From NCBI GenBank assembly GCA_027063105.1, contig JAMOSL010000008.1, positions 1-19,761 of the forward strand: a DNA stretch of 19,761 nt. The letters run 5' to 3'. Below, one piece after another: positions 5,767 through 13,448 of this stretch. A program made the translations under genes and the position numbers. This DNA comes from Campylobacteraceae bacterium. GTDB taxonomy: Bacteria; Campylobacterota; Campylobacteria; Campylobacterales; Sulfurovaceae. Below the pieces are notes generated by a model. It was not told the origin of the DNA. It did no database searches and was given only the letters and a program-made list of their open reading frames with translations. How positions within the stretch are numbered: the stretch's first letter is position 1; each line of letters starts with the position of its first letter.

Positions 5767-8060
5767 TCTTTTTCCTTTATGTTTAAATTATTATTATACA
5801 CAAGTTCTTTAAATTTAGATTTTTTAATAGGTTTTGAGAGTACATACCCTTGAATATAATCACAATTTAGAGAATTTAAAAATCCTACATGTTCATGTGT
5901 TTCTACTCCTTCTGCTATTACAAAAAAATTAAATTGTTTTGACATACTTAAAATAGTTTTAACAAGAGATGCATCATCATCATTAATTAATACATTTTGT
6001 ATAAAACTACGATCTATTTTTAAATAATCAAATGGTAAATTCTTCACATAAGATAAAGATGTGTATCCAGTACCAAAATCATCCATTGATAATGCAAAAC
6101 CATAAGATTTTAGAAAAACCATTTTATGTAGTGTAGATTGAAAATTATCAATAACTACTGATTCTGTTAGTTCAAGTTTAAATGCTTTAGGATTTATATT
6201 ATATTTTTCTGTCATGTTAATAATATCATCTAGAAAAGTATCTCTATTAAATTGCTTACCACTTATATTAATAGCTATATTATCTACATATTCTTTTAAA
6301 TCAGCATAATCAATACATGCTCTCTCTATAACCCAATTCCCAATTTGTAAGATTAACCCACTCTCTTCTGCATATGGTATAAAATCATCTGGAAAAACTA
6401 ATCCTCTAGTTGGATGGTTCCATCTTATTAAAGCTTCGCACGATACTATTTTTAAATTATTAGTATTTGCTATAGGTTGATAATATAGTTCAAATTCATT
6501 ATTTTTTATTGCATCTCTTAAATCATTATTTAATACAAGTTGTTGTTTAATATTTTGACTCATAGATTTTTCAAAGAAACAGGTTGTATTTCTACCAGAT
6601 TCTTTTGCCTTATACATTGCAATATCTGCATTTTTTAGAATACTATTAATATCTTTATTTTGTGAATTTATAATATTTATACCTATACTTATAGTTAAAT
6701 TCAGTATATGTTCTTCTACATTTATTGGTTCTTTAATGATGTTATGTATTCGATTAGCTATCTCATTTGAGCGATGATTAGCTAATAGTTCTTTATCCCC
6801 TAAATCTGAGAGTAAAACAACAAATTCATCACCACCAAGTCTGGCTAGAACATCATCTTTAGATATTATGGAAGATAATCTATTTGAAAATATTTTTAGT
6901 AATTCATCCCCAATATGATGCCCTAAAGAGTCATTGACAGTTTTAAATCCATCAATATCCATAAACATAATACCTGCAAATCTATTAGTATCGTTTAATA
7001 TATATATATGCTGTTCCAGAGAGGTGTATAGTGTTATCCTATTTGCTAAGCCTGTTAAGCTATCAGAAAAAGCTTGATTTCTTATTTGTCTTTCTGATTG
7101 GACTCTATGTGTAATATCTTCACTTATTCCGAGACCACCTTTAATATTATGGTTTATATCATACATTGGTACAGTTTTCATACTTATCCAAATATCATCT
7201 TCTTTAAAAGTATTATGATATATACCTTCATAAAAACCTTGTTCACCTTTTATTGTTTTCTTTAATGCTTCGTAAAAGTAGTTCTCTTTAAATTCTTTCA
7301 TATCAAAATGAATAAGTTTATCAATTGTTGTGCCTAGATTAGATGCAAAAGCTTGATTTACTTCTTGAATTATTAAATCTTTATCATAGGTAAATATTCC
7401 TATTGGAACTTCTTTAAATATAGACACAAAATTTTGTTCAGATAGCTTCAATTCTTTACTTGTCTCTTCTAGGATAATATTCGATATTATAGTTTTTGTA
7501 AAATGAGTATTATATTTTTTTGCAAAAATTATTAATGTAACTAGAAAAATTATTAATAATATTGTCATCAGTGTATGTATTTCTGTATGTTGAATATATG
7601 TTATATATGTAAATGGTAAAATTAATATTATTATATAGGAATATATCATGCCTGTGTATTGAGATAGACTCATAACAGCACCAGTAGATATACCAGCAAC
7701 AATAATGGTTAATACTGATTGATAAAATGGAAGATTTTGAGGTATTAACAGAAGAATCCCTATACTTAAGAATATTGCAGATGTTATAGTATATAGTTGG
7801 AAATATATTTTTATTGTATCTAATGGAATTTTTAATTTATTATCTAAAAATAATTTTGCTAAAATGGATCTAGATATTAACGATAATAGAATAGAAATAA
7901 ACCATATTATCAATAGATTTCTATTATTTAAATCCCAAAATGACAAGATAACTATAATCATACTTATAGTTAGTCCTACAGCTGACATAAATGAATTTTT
8001 CGATGCTAATATAAGCAACTCTTTCTGAACTTGATGGTGTTTTTTATCTATTTTTATCAT
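5763..8060 (-). CDS. Membrane GGDEF-EAL cyclic-di-GMP turnover protein with PAS domain
   Basis: Predicted synthase and/or phosphodiesterase for the second messenger cyclic-di-GMP. About six membrane helices (24-41, 48-66, 85-107, 112-131, 137-156, 160-180) are followed by a PAS domain (about 207-320). A GGDEF domain (about 325-495, motif at 409-413, with DIDGFKTVND substrate region) and an EAL domain (about 505-755) complete it. EAL catalytic motifs look intact: EAL at 542-544, Asn598, Glu630, DDFGTGYTSL (660-669), KID (681-683), EGVE (717-720) and QGY (737-739). The inhibitory RxxD site before GGDEF is not conserved; Ser400 sits where Arg is expected and Asp403 is kept. The start has no obvious ribosome binding site. 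It is coupled by a 4-base overlap to the BatD-like gene. The net direction of activity cannot be told from sequence. Confidence 0.88.
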   Translation of the reverse strand: MIKIDKKHHQVQKELLILASKNSFMSAVGLTISMIIVILSFWDLNNRNLLIIWFISILLSLISRSILAKLFLDNKLKIPLDTIKIYFQLYTITSAIFLSIGILLLIPQNLPFYQSVLTIIVAGISTGAVMSLSQYTGMIYSYIIILILPFTYITYIQHTEIHTLMTILLIIFLVTLIIFAKKYNTHFTKTIISNIILEETSKELKLSEQNFVSIFKEVPIGIFTYDKDLIIQEVNQAFASNLGTTIDKLIHFDMKEFKENYFYEALKKTIKGEQGFYEGIYHNTFKEDDIWISMKTVPMYDINHNIKGGLGISEDITHRVQSERQIRNQAFSDSLTGLANRITLYTSLEQHIYILNDTNRFAGIMFMDIDGFKTVNDSLGHHIGDELLKIFSNRLSSIISKDDVLARLGGDEFVVLLSDLGDKELLANHRSNEIANRIHNIIKEPINVEEHILNLTISIGINIINSQNKDINSILKNADIAMYKAKESGRNTTCFFEKSMSQNIKQQLVLNNDLRDAIKNNEFELYYQPIANTNNLKIVSCEALIRWNHPTRGLVFPDDFIPYAEESGLILQIGNWVIERACIDYADLKEYVDNIAINISGKQFNRDTFLDDIINMTEKYNINPKAFKLELTESVVIDNFQSTLHKMVFLKSYGFALSMDDFGTGYTSLSYVKNLPFDYLKIDRSFIQNVLINDDDASLVKTILSMSKQFNFFVIAEGVETHEHVGFLNSLNCDYIQGYVLSKPIKKSKFKELVYNNNLNIKEKE

Positions 8061-8066
8061 TCGATA

Positions 8067-8072
8067 ATTATA
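8067..8072 (-). promoter_or_regulatory. Possible -10 box very close to the GGDEF-EAL start
   Basis: The reverse strand reads TATAAT only 6 bases before the ATG at 8060. If used, the mRNA would be almost leaderless, which fits the lack of a ribosome binding site. The surrounding TATATATA makes chance occurrence likely. Confidence 0.2.
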
Positions 8073-8185
8073 TATATATTAATCTTAAACTGAGTTAATT
8101 TATATTATTTGTAATCATTAATAAATTTCCTTATTAAAAGGATATATTTAGGCAAATTAGTATCTCTATTAAAAGTTAAGTTCGA

Positions 8186-8191
8186 TATAAT
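8186..8191 (+). promoter_or_regulatory. -10 box of the S10-spc operon promoter
   Basis: TATAAT within CGATATAAT lies 56 bases before the rpsJ ATG, with an expected transcription start near 8198. It is the only good promoter candidate ahead of the 23-gene ribosomal operon. No strong -35 box is visible. Confidence 0.55.
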
Positions 8192-8210
8192 ACTCGACCA
8201 ACAAATTTAT

Positions 8211-8226
8211 GTTAGGTAAAACTAAC
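8211..8226 (+). promoter_or_regulatory. Hairpin in the S10 operon leader
   Basis: GTTAG (8211-8215) and CTAAC (8222-8226) form a 5-base stem with a 6-base loop, between the predicted transcription start and the rpsJ binding site (AAGGG at 8238-8242). A role in regulation is inference. The roughly 50-base leader is far shorter than the L4-responsive leader of E. coli. Confidence 0.3.
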
Positions 8227-8247
8227 GAGTTCTTTATAAGGGTAAAA

Positions 8248-8559
8248 ATGGAAAAAATTAGATTAAAGCTTAAAGCTTATGATCATCGTGTCTTAGACAG
8301 GTCAGTTGCTGCTATCGTTGATGCAGTAAAGAGAACGGGTGCAGAAATTAGAGGTCCTATCCCTATGCCTACTAAAATGAAAAGATATACTGTACTTAAA
8401 TCTCCGCATGTTAATAAAGATGCTAGAGAGCAGTTTGAGATTAGAATTCACGGAAGAATGCTTGACATTGTTTCTGCTACTTCAGATACTATAGATTCAC
8501 TTATGAAATTGGATTTAGCACCTGAAATCGAAGTAGAAATTCGTTCAATGGATAAATAA
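8248..8559 (+). CDS. rpsJ: 30S ribosomal protein S10
   Basis: Component of the 30S head; as NusE it also pairs with NusB in transcription antitermination. The 103 residues from MEKIRLKLKAYDHRVLD to EIRSMDK match S10 over its full length, including RTGAEIRGPIPMPTK and SPHVNKDAREQFE. An in-frame ATG at 8209 would add 13 residues, but they are not part of S10 and no ribosome binding site precedes it. The ATG at 8248 has AAGGG five bases upstream and gives the normal N-terminus, so I chose it. First gene of the operon. Confidence 0.97.
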   Translation: MEKIRLKLKAYDHRVLDRSVAAIVDAVKRTGAEIRGPIPMPTKMKRYTVLKSPHVNKDAREQFEIRIHGRMLDIVSATSDTIDSLMKLDLAPEIEVEIRSMDK

Positions 8560-8569
8560 GGAGTAAATG

Positions 8570-9151
8570 ATGGAATTTATTATAGAAAAAATTGGTATGA
8601 GCAGAACTGTTACAGTACCAAGTGTTCCTGTTACACTTCTTAAAGTTATCAATACTAAGGTATGTGAAGTTCGTGAAGATGGTAAAGCACTTGTAGCTTA
8701 TAATAGTAGTAAGAAATTAAATAAAAGTATAGAGGGTCAACAAAGTAAGTTTTCTATCTCTACTGAATTTAATAAGTTTATGACTATCGAAGTAGCTGAA
8801 GGTACAGAAGCTGGTGATTTAAACTTATCTCTATTAGCTGAAGCTTCATCAGTAAAAACTTCTCTTAATACTAAGGGTAGAGGTTTTACTGGTGGTATGA
8901 AAAGACATAACTTTAGTGGTGGACCTGGTTCACATGGTCACAGATTCGGTAGAAGAATCGGTTCAATTGGTAATGCTGAATGGCCTGGTCGTGTTCAAAA
9001 AGGTAAAAAAATGCCTGGACAATATGGTAACACAAAAGTAACTGTTAAAAATGATGTAGTATCATTTGATGCCGAAAATGGTATATTAGTATTAAAAGGT
9101 TCAATTCCTGGTCACAATGGTGCTAGAGGATTGGTAAGGATTGTTAAATGA
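8570..9151 (+). CDS. rplC: 50S ribosomal protein L3
   Basis: Early-assembly 23S rRNA binder whose extended loop approaches the peptidyl transferase centre. Family landmarks are the start MEFIIEKIGMSR, the loop GFTGGMKRHNFSGGPGSHGH, GSIGNAEWPGRV and MPGQYGN, the last being the region of the Gln methylated in many bacteria. Two ATG codons are adjacent (8567 and 8570). AAGGAG at 8558-8563 is three bases from the first and six from the second, so 8570 is preferred (193 residues). The stop overlaps rplD in an ATGA. Confidence 0.96.
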   Translation: MEFIIEKIGMSRTVTVPSVPVTLLKVINTKVCEVREDGKALVAYNSSKKLNKSIEGQQSKFSISTEFNKFMTIEVAEGTEAGDLNLSLLAEASSVKTSLNTKGRGFTGGMKRHNFSGGPGSHGHRFGRRIGSIGNAEWPGRVQKGKKMPGQYGNTKVTVKNDVVSFDAENGILVLKGSIPGHNGARGLVRIVK

Positions 9152-9741
9152 GTAAAACAGTAGTAGTAAAAACAGAAGAGCTTCCAAAGTCATTTTTAGA
9201 AGTTCACCCTCACAACCTTTACCTTTATTGTAAAGCGTATGCATCAGGTTTAAGAGCTAATACTGCTCAAACTAAAAACCGTTCAGCAGTTAGAGGTGGT
9301 GGTAAGAAACCATGGGCTCAAAAAGGTGGCGGTAGAGCTAGAGCAGGTTCTCTTCGTTCTCCAATATTTGTTGGTGGTGGTGTTGCATTTGGTCCTAGTA
9401 CTGATAAAAACTATAACCAAAAAGTTAACAAAAAACAGAAAAAATTGGCACTTTATCACGCAATTGCAGAAAAAGTAGCTAGTGATAGAGTATTTGTTAT
9501 AGATAGCGTTGAAATTGAATCTGGAAAAACTAAAGATGCTTCGGCATTTGTAAATTCTTTAGAGCAACGAGATGTATTAATTGTTAAAGAATTAACTGAT
9601 AACAATACATTTTTAGCATTTAGAAATATTCAAAACGCATATTTAATCGAAGCAAATGAACTAAATGCATACCTTGCAGCTGCATATCACTCAATCGTGA
9701 TAGAAAAAGCTGTTTGGGAAAAATTGACAAAAGAGAGTTAA
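9148..9741 (+). CDS. rplD: 50S ribosomal protein L4
   Basis: Lines the exit-tunnel constriction together with L22. The central extended loop carries NRSAVRGGGKKPWAQKGGGRAR and SLRSPIFVGGGVAFGP, the most conserved part of L4. In E. coli L4 also represses its own operon; whether it does so here is unknown, since the leader is short. The length of 197 residues is normal. Translation is coupled to rplC by a 4-base overlap. Confidence 0.96.
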   Translation: MSKTVVVKTEELPKSFLEVHPHNLYLYCKAYASGLRANTAQTKNRSAVRGGGKKPWAQKGGGRARAGSLRSPIFVGGGVAFGPSTDKNYNQKVNKKQKKLALYHAIAEKVASDRVFVIDSVEIESGKTKDASAFVNSLEQRDVLIVKELTDNNTFLAFRNIQNAYLIEANELNAYLAAAYHSIVIEKAVWEKLTKES

Positions 9742-9742
9742 G

Positions 9743-10024
9743 ATGGCAGATATTACAGATATTAAATCAATTATGTACACAGAGAAGACTATTGAGCTTC
9801 AAGAAGATGGTGTCATCGTAGTTCAAACAACGCCAAGAATGACAAAGAATGCTCTTAAACAAGTTTTCAAAGAATTTTTTGGAATTAATCCATTGCGTGT
9901 TAATTCTATGAGAGTAAATGGAAAAGTTAAGAGATTTAAAGGTATCGAAGGAAAAAGACCTGATATGAAGAAATTTTATGTCAAGCTTCCAGAAGATGCA
10001 AAAATTGAAAGTTTAGCGGTATAA
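9743..10024 (+). CDS. rplW: 50S ribosomal protein L23
   Basis: Sits at the tunnel exit and docks trigger factor and signal recognition particle. Length is 93 residues, with DIKSIMYTEKTIELQE at the N-terminus and the pattern TKNALKQVFKEFFGINPLRVNS, typical of L23. An acidic segment near residues 10-22 fits the family's variability there. AGAGAG precedes the ATG, which is one base after the rplD stop. Confidence 0.95.
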   Translation: MADITDIKSIMYTEKTIELQEDGVIVVQTTPRMTKNALKQVFKEFFGINPLRVNSMRVNGKVKRFKGIEGKRPDMKKFYVKLPEDAKIESLAV

Positions 10025-10033
10025 GGAGAGTAG

Positions 10034-10861
10034 ATGGCAATTAAAACATATAAACCAACCACACCTTCGCGTCGTTATATGACTAACTTGGATAGTAGTG
10101 ATATTACTGCTAAAGCAAGTGTAAGAAGTCTCCTTAAAAAACTCCCAGCTCACGCAGGTAGAAACTCTAATGGTAGAATTACTTCAAGACATAGACAAGC
10201 AGGTGCAAAAAAACTATATAGAATTATAGATTTCAAAAGAAATAAATTTAACGTTGAAGGTACTGTGGCTACTATTGAGTATGACCCATACAGAAACTGT
10301 AGAATTTGTTTAGTTAAATATACTGATGGTGACAGAAGATATGTTCTTCAACCAAAAGGTCTTAAAGTAGGCGATAAAATTATCTCTGCAGAAGCTGGTC
10401 TTGATATCAAAACTGGTAATGCAATGAAATTGAAGTCTATACCTGTTGGTACACTAGTTCATAATATTGAACTTAATCCAGGTCAAGGTGGTAAATTTGC
10501 CCGTTCAGCTGGTGGATATGCTCAGATTATGGGTAGAGATGGCAAATATGTATCTCTCAGAATGCCTTCTAGTGAAATGAGATATATCTTAGGTGAATGT
10601 CTTGCAACTATCGGTACTGTTGGTAATGAAGACTTTGCTAACATCGTTATTGGTAAAGCTGGTAGAAGTAGACATCTTGGAAAAAGACCACAAACTAGAG
10701 GTTCTGCAATGAACCCTATTGATCACCCACACGGTGGTGGTGAAGGTAAAACTAACTCTGGTCGACATCCTGTATCTCCATGGGGTATGCCAACTAAAGG
10801 TTATAAAACTCGTAAGAAAAAAGCAAGTGATAGACTTATTATCACTAAGCGTAAGAAATAA
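10034..10861 (+). CDS. rplB: 50S ribosomal protein L2
   Basis: Essential for subunit joining and peptidyl transferase integrity. Full-length (275 residues), with the N-terminal KTYKPTTPSRRYM, the OB-like and SH3-like core, and the signature NPIDHPHGGGEGKT (227-240) containing the conserved His231 and His233 close to the active centre. The basic tail (KTRKKKASDRLIITKRKK) is typical. A good AAGGAGAG binding site precedes the start. Confidence 0.97.
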   Translation: MAIKTYKPTTPSRRYMTNLDSSDITAKASVRSLLKKLPAHAGRNSNGRITSRHRQAGAKKLYRIIDFKRNKFNVEGTVATIEYDPYRNCRICLVKYTDGDRRYVLQPKGLKVGDKIISAEAGLDIKTGNAMKLKSIPVGTLVHNIELNPGQGGKFARSAGGYAQIMGRDGKYVSLRMPSSEMRYILGECLATIGTVGNEDFANIVIGKAGRSRHLGKRPQTRGSAMNPIDHPHGGGEGKTNSGRHPVSPWGMPTKGYKTRKKKASDRLIITKRKK

Positions 10862-10870
10862 GGGGCTAAG

Positions 10871-11149
10871 ATGGCTAGATCGACGAAAAAAGGTCCATTT
10901 ATTGATGGTCACTTAATGAAAAAAGTGTTAACAGCAAAAGAAGAGGGTTCTACTAAACCTATCAAAACTTGGTCAAGACGCTCTGTGATTTTTCCAGAGT
11001 TTATTGGGTTAACAATCAATGTACATAATGGTAGACAATTTATACCAGTATTTGTAACTGAAAATCATGTAGGTTATAAATTAGGTGAATTTGCACCAAC
11101 TAGAACATTTAAGGGTCATAAAGGCTCAGTTCAAAAGAAAATAGGTTAA
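10871..11149 (+). CDS. rpsS: 30S ribosomal protein S19
   Basis: Head protein of the small subunit that contacts S13 and the tRNA region. The 92-residue length and the motifs ARSTKKGPFID, IKTWSRRSVIFPEFIG and YKLGEFAPTRTFKGH are canonical. AAGGGG precedes the ATG. Confidence 0.97.
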   Translation: MARSTKKGPFIDGHLMKKVLTAKEEGSTKPIKTWSRRSVIFPEFIGLTINVHNGRQFIPVFVTENHVGYKLGEFAPTRTFKGHKGSVQKKIG

Positions 11150-11158
11150 GGGTGAATG

Positions 11159-11509
11159 ATGAGTAAAGCATTATTAAAATTCGTAAGAGTATCACCTAAC
11201 AAGGCTAGATTGATAGCTAGAGAAGTACAAGGAATGAACGCTGAACTTGCACTTGCTAGTCTTGAATTTATGCCGAATAAAGCAGCAGGAATTATTTCTA
11301 AAGTTATAGCTTCGGCTGTAGCTAACGGTGACTTTGAACCTGAAGAAGTTGTAATTACAAGTTGTAGAGTTGATAAAGCAGCAGTAATGAAAAGATGGAG
11401 ACCAAGAGCTAGAGGAACTGCTAGTAGAATTCTTAAACCTACTGCTCATATCTTGGTAGAAGTAGCAGAACCTACTAATGAAGAACAAACTACTAAGAAG
11501 GGTGCATAA
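11159..11509 (+). CDS. rplV: 50S ribosomal protein L22
   Basis: Its long beta-hairpin lines the exit tunnel opposite L4. Family motifs include SPNKARLIAREVQGM, the cysteine-containing CRVDKAAVMKRWRPRARGTASRI hairpin, and KPTAHILVEV. Two ATGs are adjacent (11156 and 11159). AAGGG at 11148-11152 is only three bases from the first but six from the second, and the N-terminus MSKALLKFVRVSP is the family form, so 11159 is preferred (116 residues). The C-terminal tail is short and charged. Confidence 0.95.
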   Translation: MSKALLKFVRVSPNKARLIAREVQGMNAELALASLEFMPNKAAGIISKVIASAVANGDFEPEEVVITSCRVDKAAVMKRWRPRARGTASRILKPTAHILVEVAEPTNEEQTTKKGA

Positions 11510-11511
11510 CT

Positions 11512-12216
11512 ATGGGTCAAAAAGTTAATCCAATAGGTCTTAGACTAGGAATCAATAGAAACTGGGAATCAAGATGGTTTCCAGCTAAAGATAGAACAGC
11601 AGCATTTATTGCTGAAGACTATAAAATTAGAAAATTTCTTAAAAAAGAACTTTTTTATGCTGGTGTATCTAACATCATCATTGAAAGAACAGTTAAGAAA
11701 TTAAGAATTAATATTGTAACAGCTAGACCTGGTATTATTATTGGTAAAAAAGGTGCAGATATTGAAAAATTAAAAGCAACTTTAATCAAAATGCTTGGTA
11801 AAGATGTTAATATCAATATTAAAGAAGAGAAACGACCACAAGCTTCTGCTCAATTAGCTGCTGAAAATGTTGCAACTCAACTTGAGAGAAGAACAGCATT
11901 CAGAAGAGCTATGAAAAAAGTTATTCAAGGTGCATTAAAGTCTGGAGCAAAAGGTATTAAAATATCTGTTGCTGGTAGACTTGGTGGTGCTGAAATGGCT
12001 AGAACAGAGTGGTATCTTGAGGGAAGAGTTCCTTTACATACACTTAGAGCAAAAATTGATTATGGTTTCGCAGAAGCTCATACTACTTATGGAATTGTAG
12101 GTATTAAAGTATGGATCTTTAAAGGCGAAGTTCTTCAAAAAGGTATTCAAGCAGAACCAAAAGAAGAGAAAAAAGAACGAGGTGGAAGAAAACCATCAAG
12201 AAGAAGAGGTGAATAG
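11512..12216 (+). CDS. rpsC: 30S ribosomal protein S3
   Basis: Forms the mRNA entry gate with S4 and S5. It starts MGQKVNPIGLRLGI, and the type-2 KH domain has its GKKG loop at 78-81 after ARPGIII. The C-terminal domain contains AGRLGGAEMARTEWYLEGRVPLHTLRA-type sequence, highly conserved in S3. The last 20 residues are a basic, Glu/Arg-rich tail. Length is 234 residues. Confidence 0.97.
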   Translation: MGQKVNPIGLRLGINRNWESRWFPAKDRTAAFIAEDYKIRKFLKKELFYAGVSNIIIERTVKKLRINIVTARPGIIIGKKGADIEKLKATLIKMLGKDVNINIKEEKRPQASAQLAAENVATQLERRTAFRRAMKKVIQGALKSGAKGIKISVAGRLGGAEMARTEWYLEGRVPLHTLRAKIDYGFAEAHTTYGIVGIKVWIFKGEVLQKGIQAEPKEEKKERGGRKPSRRRGE

Positions 12217-12218
12217 TT

Positions 12219-12644
12219 ATGTTGATGCCTAAGAGAACAAAATGGCGAAAGCAGATGAAAGGTCGTAATAGAGGTAAATCTTTTAGAGGTAATAAAATTG
12301 AATTTGGTGATATTGCACTAAAGGCAACTGAAGCTGGAAGAATTGACTCAAGACAAATTGAAGCTTCAAGAGTTTCTATGACTAGAAAGATTAATCGAAC
12401 AGGTAAAACTTGGATTAGAGTTTTCCCAGATAAGCCTCTTACTGCTAAACCACTTGAAACAAGAATGGGTAAAGGTAAAGGTGCTGTTGATAGATGGGTT
12501 ATGAATATTAAGCCTGGTAGAATTATTTTTGAAATGGCTGGTGTTGATGAAGATTTAGCTAGAGAAGCATTGACACTTGCTAAACATAAATTGCCTTTTA
12601 AAACAAAAATTATAACTGCAAAGGATAGTAATGAATTATACTGA
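12219..12644 (+). CDS. rplP: 50S ribosomal protein L16
   Basis: Binds 23S rRNA near the A-site tRNA elbow and is needed for late 50S assembly. The N-terminus MLMPKRTKWRK is the family signature, with Trp9 where Tyr is usual. GRGNKI-like GNKIEFGDIAL, GKGKGAVDRWV and the central TWIRVFPDKPLT are all present. The GAGGTGA binding site lies in the end of rpsC. The last 14 bases overlap rpmC. Confidence 0.97.
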   Translation: MLMPKRTKWRKQMKGRNRGKSFRGNKIEFGDIALKATEAGRIDSRQIEASRVSMTRKINRTGKTWIRVFPDKPLTAKPLETRMGKGKGAVDRWVMNIKPGRIIFEMAGVDEDLAREALTLAKHKLPFKTKIITAKDSNELY

Positions 12645-12822
12645 TATTGCAAGTAAGACAGAAGCTGAACTTATTGAATTATTAAAAGAAAAAAAGATAG
12701 GGCTTTTTACACTTAAAGCAAAACAAAAGACTATGCAACTAACTAACACTAACGAGTTAAGAGTTGCCAAAAAAGATATCGCAAGAATTCAAACAGTATT
12801 AACTGCTGTTCGTTCTAAGTAA
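12631..12822 (+). CDS. rpmC: 50S ribosomal protein L29
   Basis: Small helical protein next to L23 at the tunnel exit. The 63 residues form the expected two-helix hairpin, with DIASKTEAELIELLKEKK and the conserved QLTNTNELRVAKKDIARIQT. The start MNYTDI overlaps the end of rplP by 14 bases, so its ribosome binding site (AAGGA at 12620-12624) lies inside rplP and translation is probably coupled. Confidence 0.95.
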   Translation: MNYTDIASKTEAELIELLKEKKIGLFTLKAKQKTMQLTNTNELRVAKKDIARIQTVLTAVRSK

Positions 12823-12831
12823 AGGGTTAAT

Positions 12832-13080
12832 ATGCCAAAAAGACAAATAACTGGTACAGTAGTTACAAAATCTGGTGATAAAACAGCAACTGTTTTAGTG
12901 GAGAGAAGAGTTCTTCACCCAAGATATCACAAAACTGTAAGAAGATTTAAAAAATATCTTATCCACGATGAAAAAAATGATATTCTTGTAGGTGATACAG
13001 TGACAGCTATTGAGTGTAGACCTCTATCTAAAACAAAAAACTTTAGACTTCTTGAGATTGTAAAAAGAGGAGAGGTGTAA
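12832..13080 (+). CDS. rpsQ: 30S ribosomal protein S17
   Basis: Primary binder of the 16S 5' domain. OB-fold protein of 82 residues with the motifs GTVVTKSGDKTATVLVERR, HPRYHKTVRRFKKYLIHDE and GDTVTAIECRPLSKTKNFRL, all standard. The stop overlaps the rplN start by one base (TAATG). Confidence 0.97.
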   Translation: MPKRQITGTVVTKSGDKTATVLVERRVLHPRYHKTVRRFKKYLIHDEKNDILVGDTVTAIECRPLSKTKNFRLLEIVKRGEV

Positions 13081-13448
13081 TGATACAAAGTTTTACAAGA
13101 TTAACTGTTGCAGATAATAGTGGTGCAAAAGAGATTATGTGTATTAAAGTTCTTGGTGGTTCTAAGAGAAGATACGCATCAGTAGGTGATGTTATCGTTG
13201 CTTCTGTAAAAAAAGCTCTTCCTAATGGTAAAGTTAAAAAGGGAAAAGTTATTAAAGCAGTTGTTGTTAGAACAAGAAAAGAACTTCAGAGAGAAAATGG
13301 TTCATTAATTCGTTTTGATGATAATGCAGCTGTTATTATAGACGACAAAAAAGAGCCTATAGGTACTCGTATCTTTGGTCCTGTAAGTCGTGAAACAAGA
13401 TATGCAGGTTTTATGAAAATTGTATCACTTGCGCCGGAGGTATGGTAA
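13080..13448 (+). CDS. rplN: 50S ribosomal protein L14
   Basis: Forms an intersubunit bridge and is the docking site of the silencing factor RsfS in many bacteria. Exactly 122 residues, starting MIQSFTRLTVADNSGAK, with GGSKRRYASVGDVIVASVKKA and GTRIFGPVSRE. A strong GGAGAGGTG binding site lies in the end of rpsQ. The stop shares one base with the rplX start. Confidence 0.97.
   Translation: MIQSFTRLTVADNSGAKEIMCIKVLGGSKRRYASVGDVIVASVKKALPNGKVKKGKVIKAVVVRTRKELQRENGSLIRFDDNAAVIIDDKKEPIGTRIFGPVSRETRYAGFMKIVSLAPEVW

Noticed and set aside
8071..8080. TATATATATT run upstream of the GGDEF-EAL gene
   Set aside because: Too short and expected in very A/T-rich intergenic DNA to be called a repeat element.
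8209..8247. Thirteen-residue upstream extension of rpsJ
   Set aside because: No ribosome binding site before 8209, sequence not part of S10, and it overlaps the leader hairpin; the ATG at 8248 is properly placed.
10589..10912. Reverse-strand open frame opposite the end of rplB and start of rpsS
   Set aside because: Ser/Thr/Phe-rich shadow of Lys/Arg/Gly-rich coding sequence; no family resemblance.
12119..12652. Reverse-strand open frame of 177 codons opposite rpsC and rplP
   Set aside because: It lies wholly antisense to two certain ribosomal protein genes, has no ribosome binding site of note, and its composition reflects the complement of their codons.
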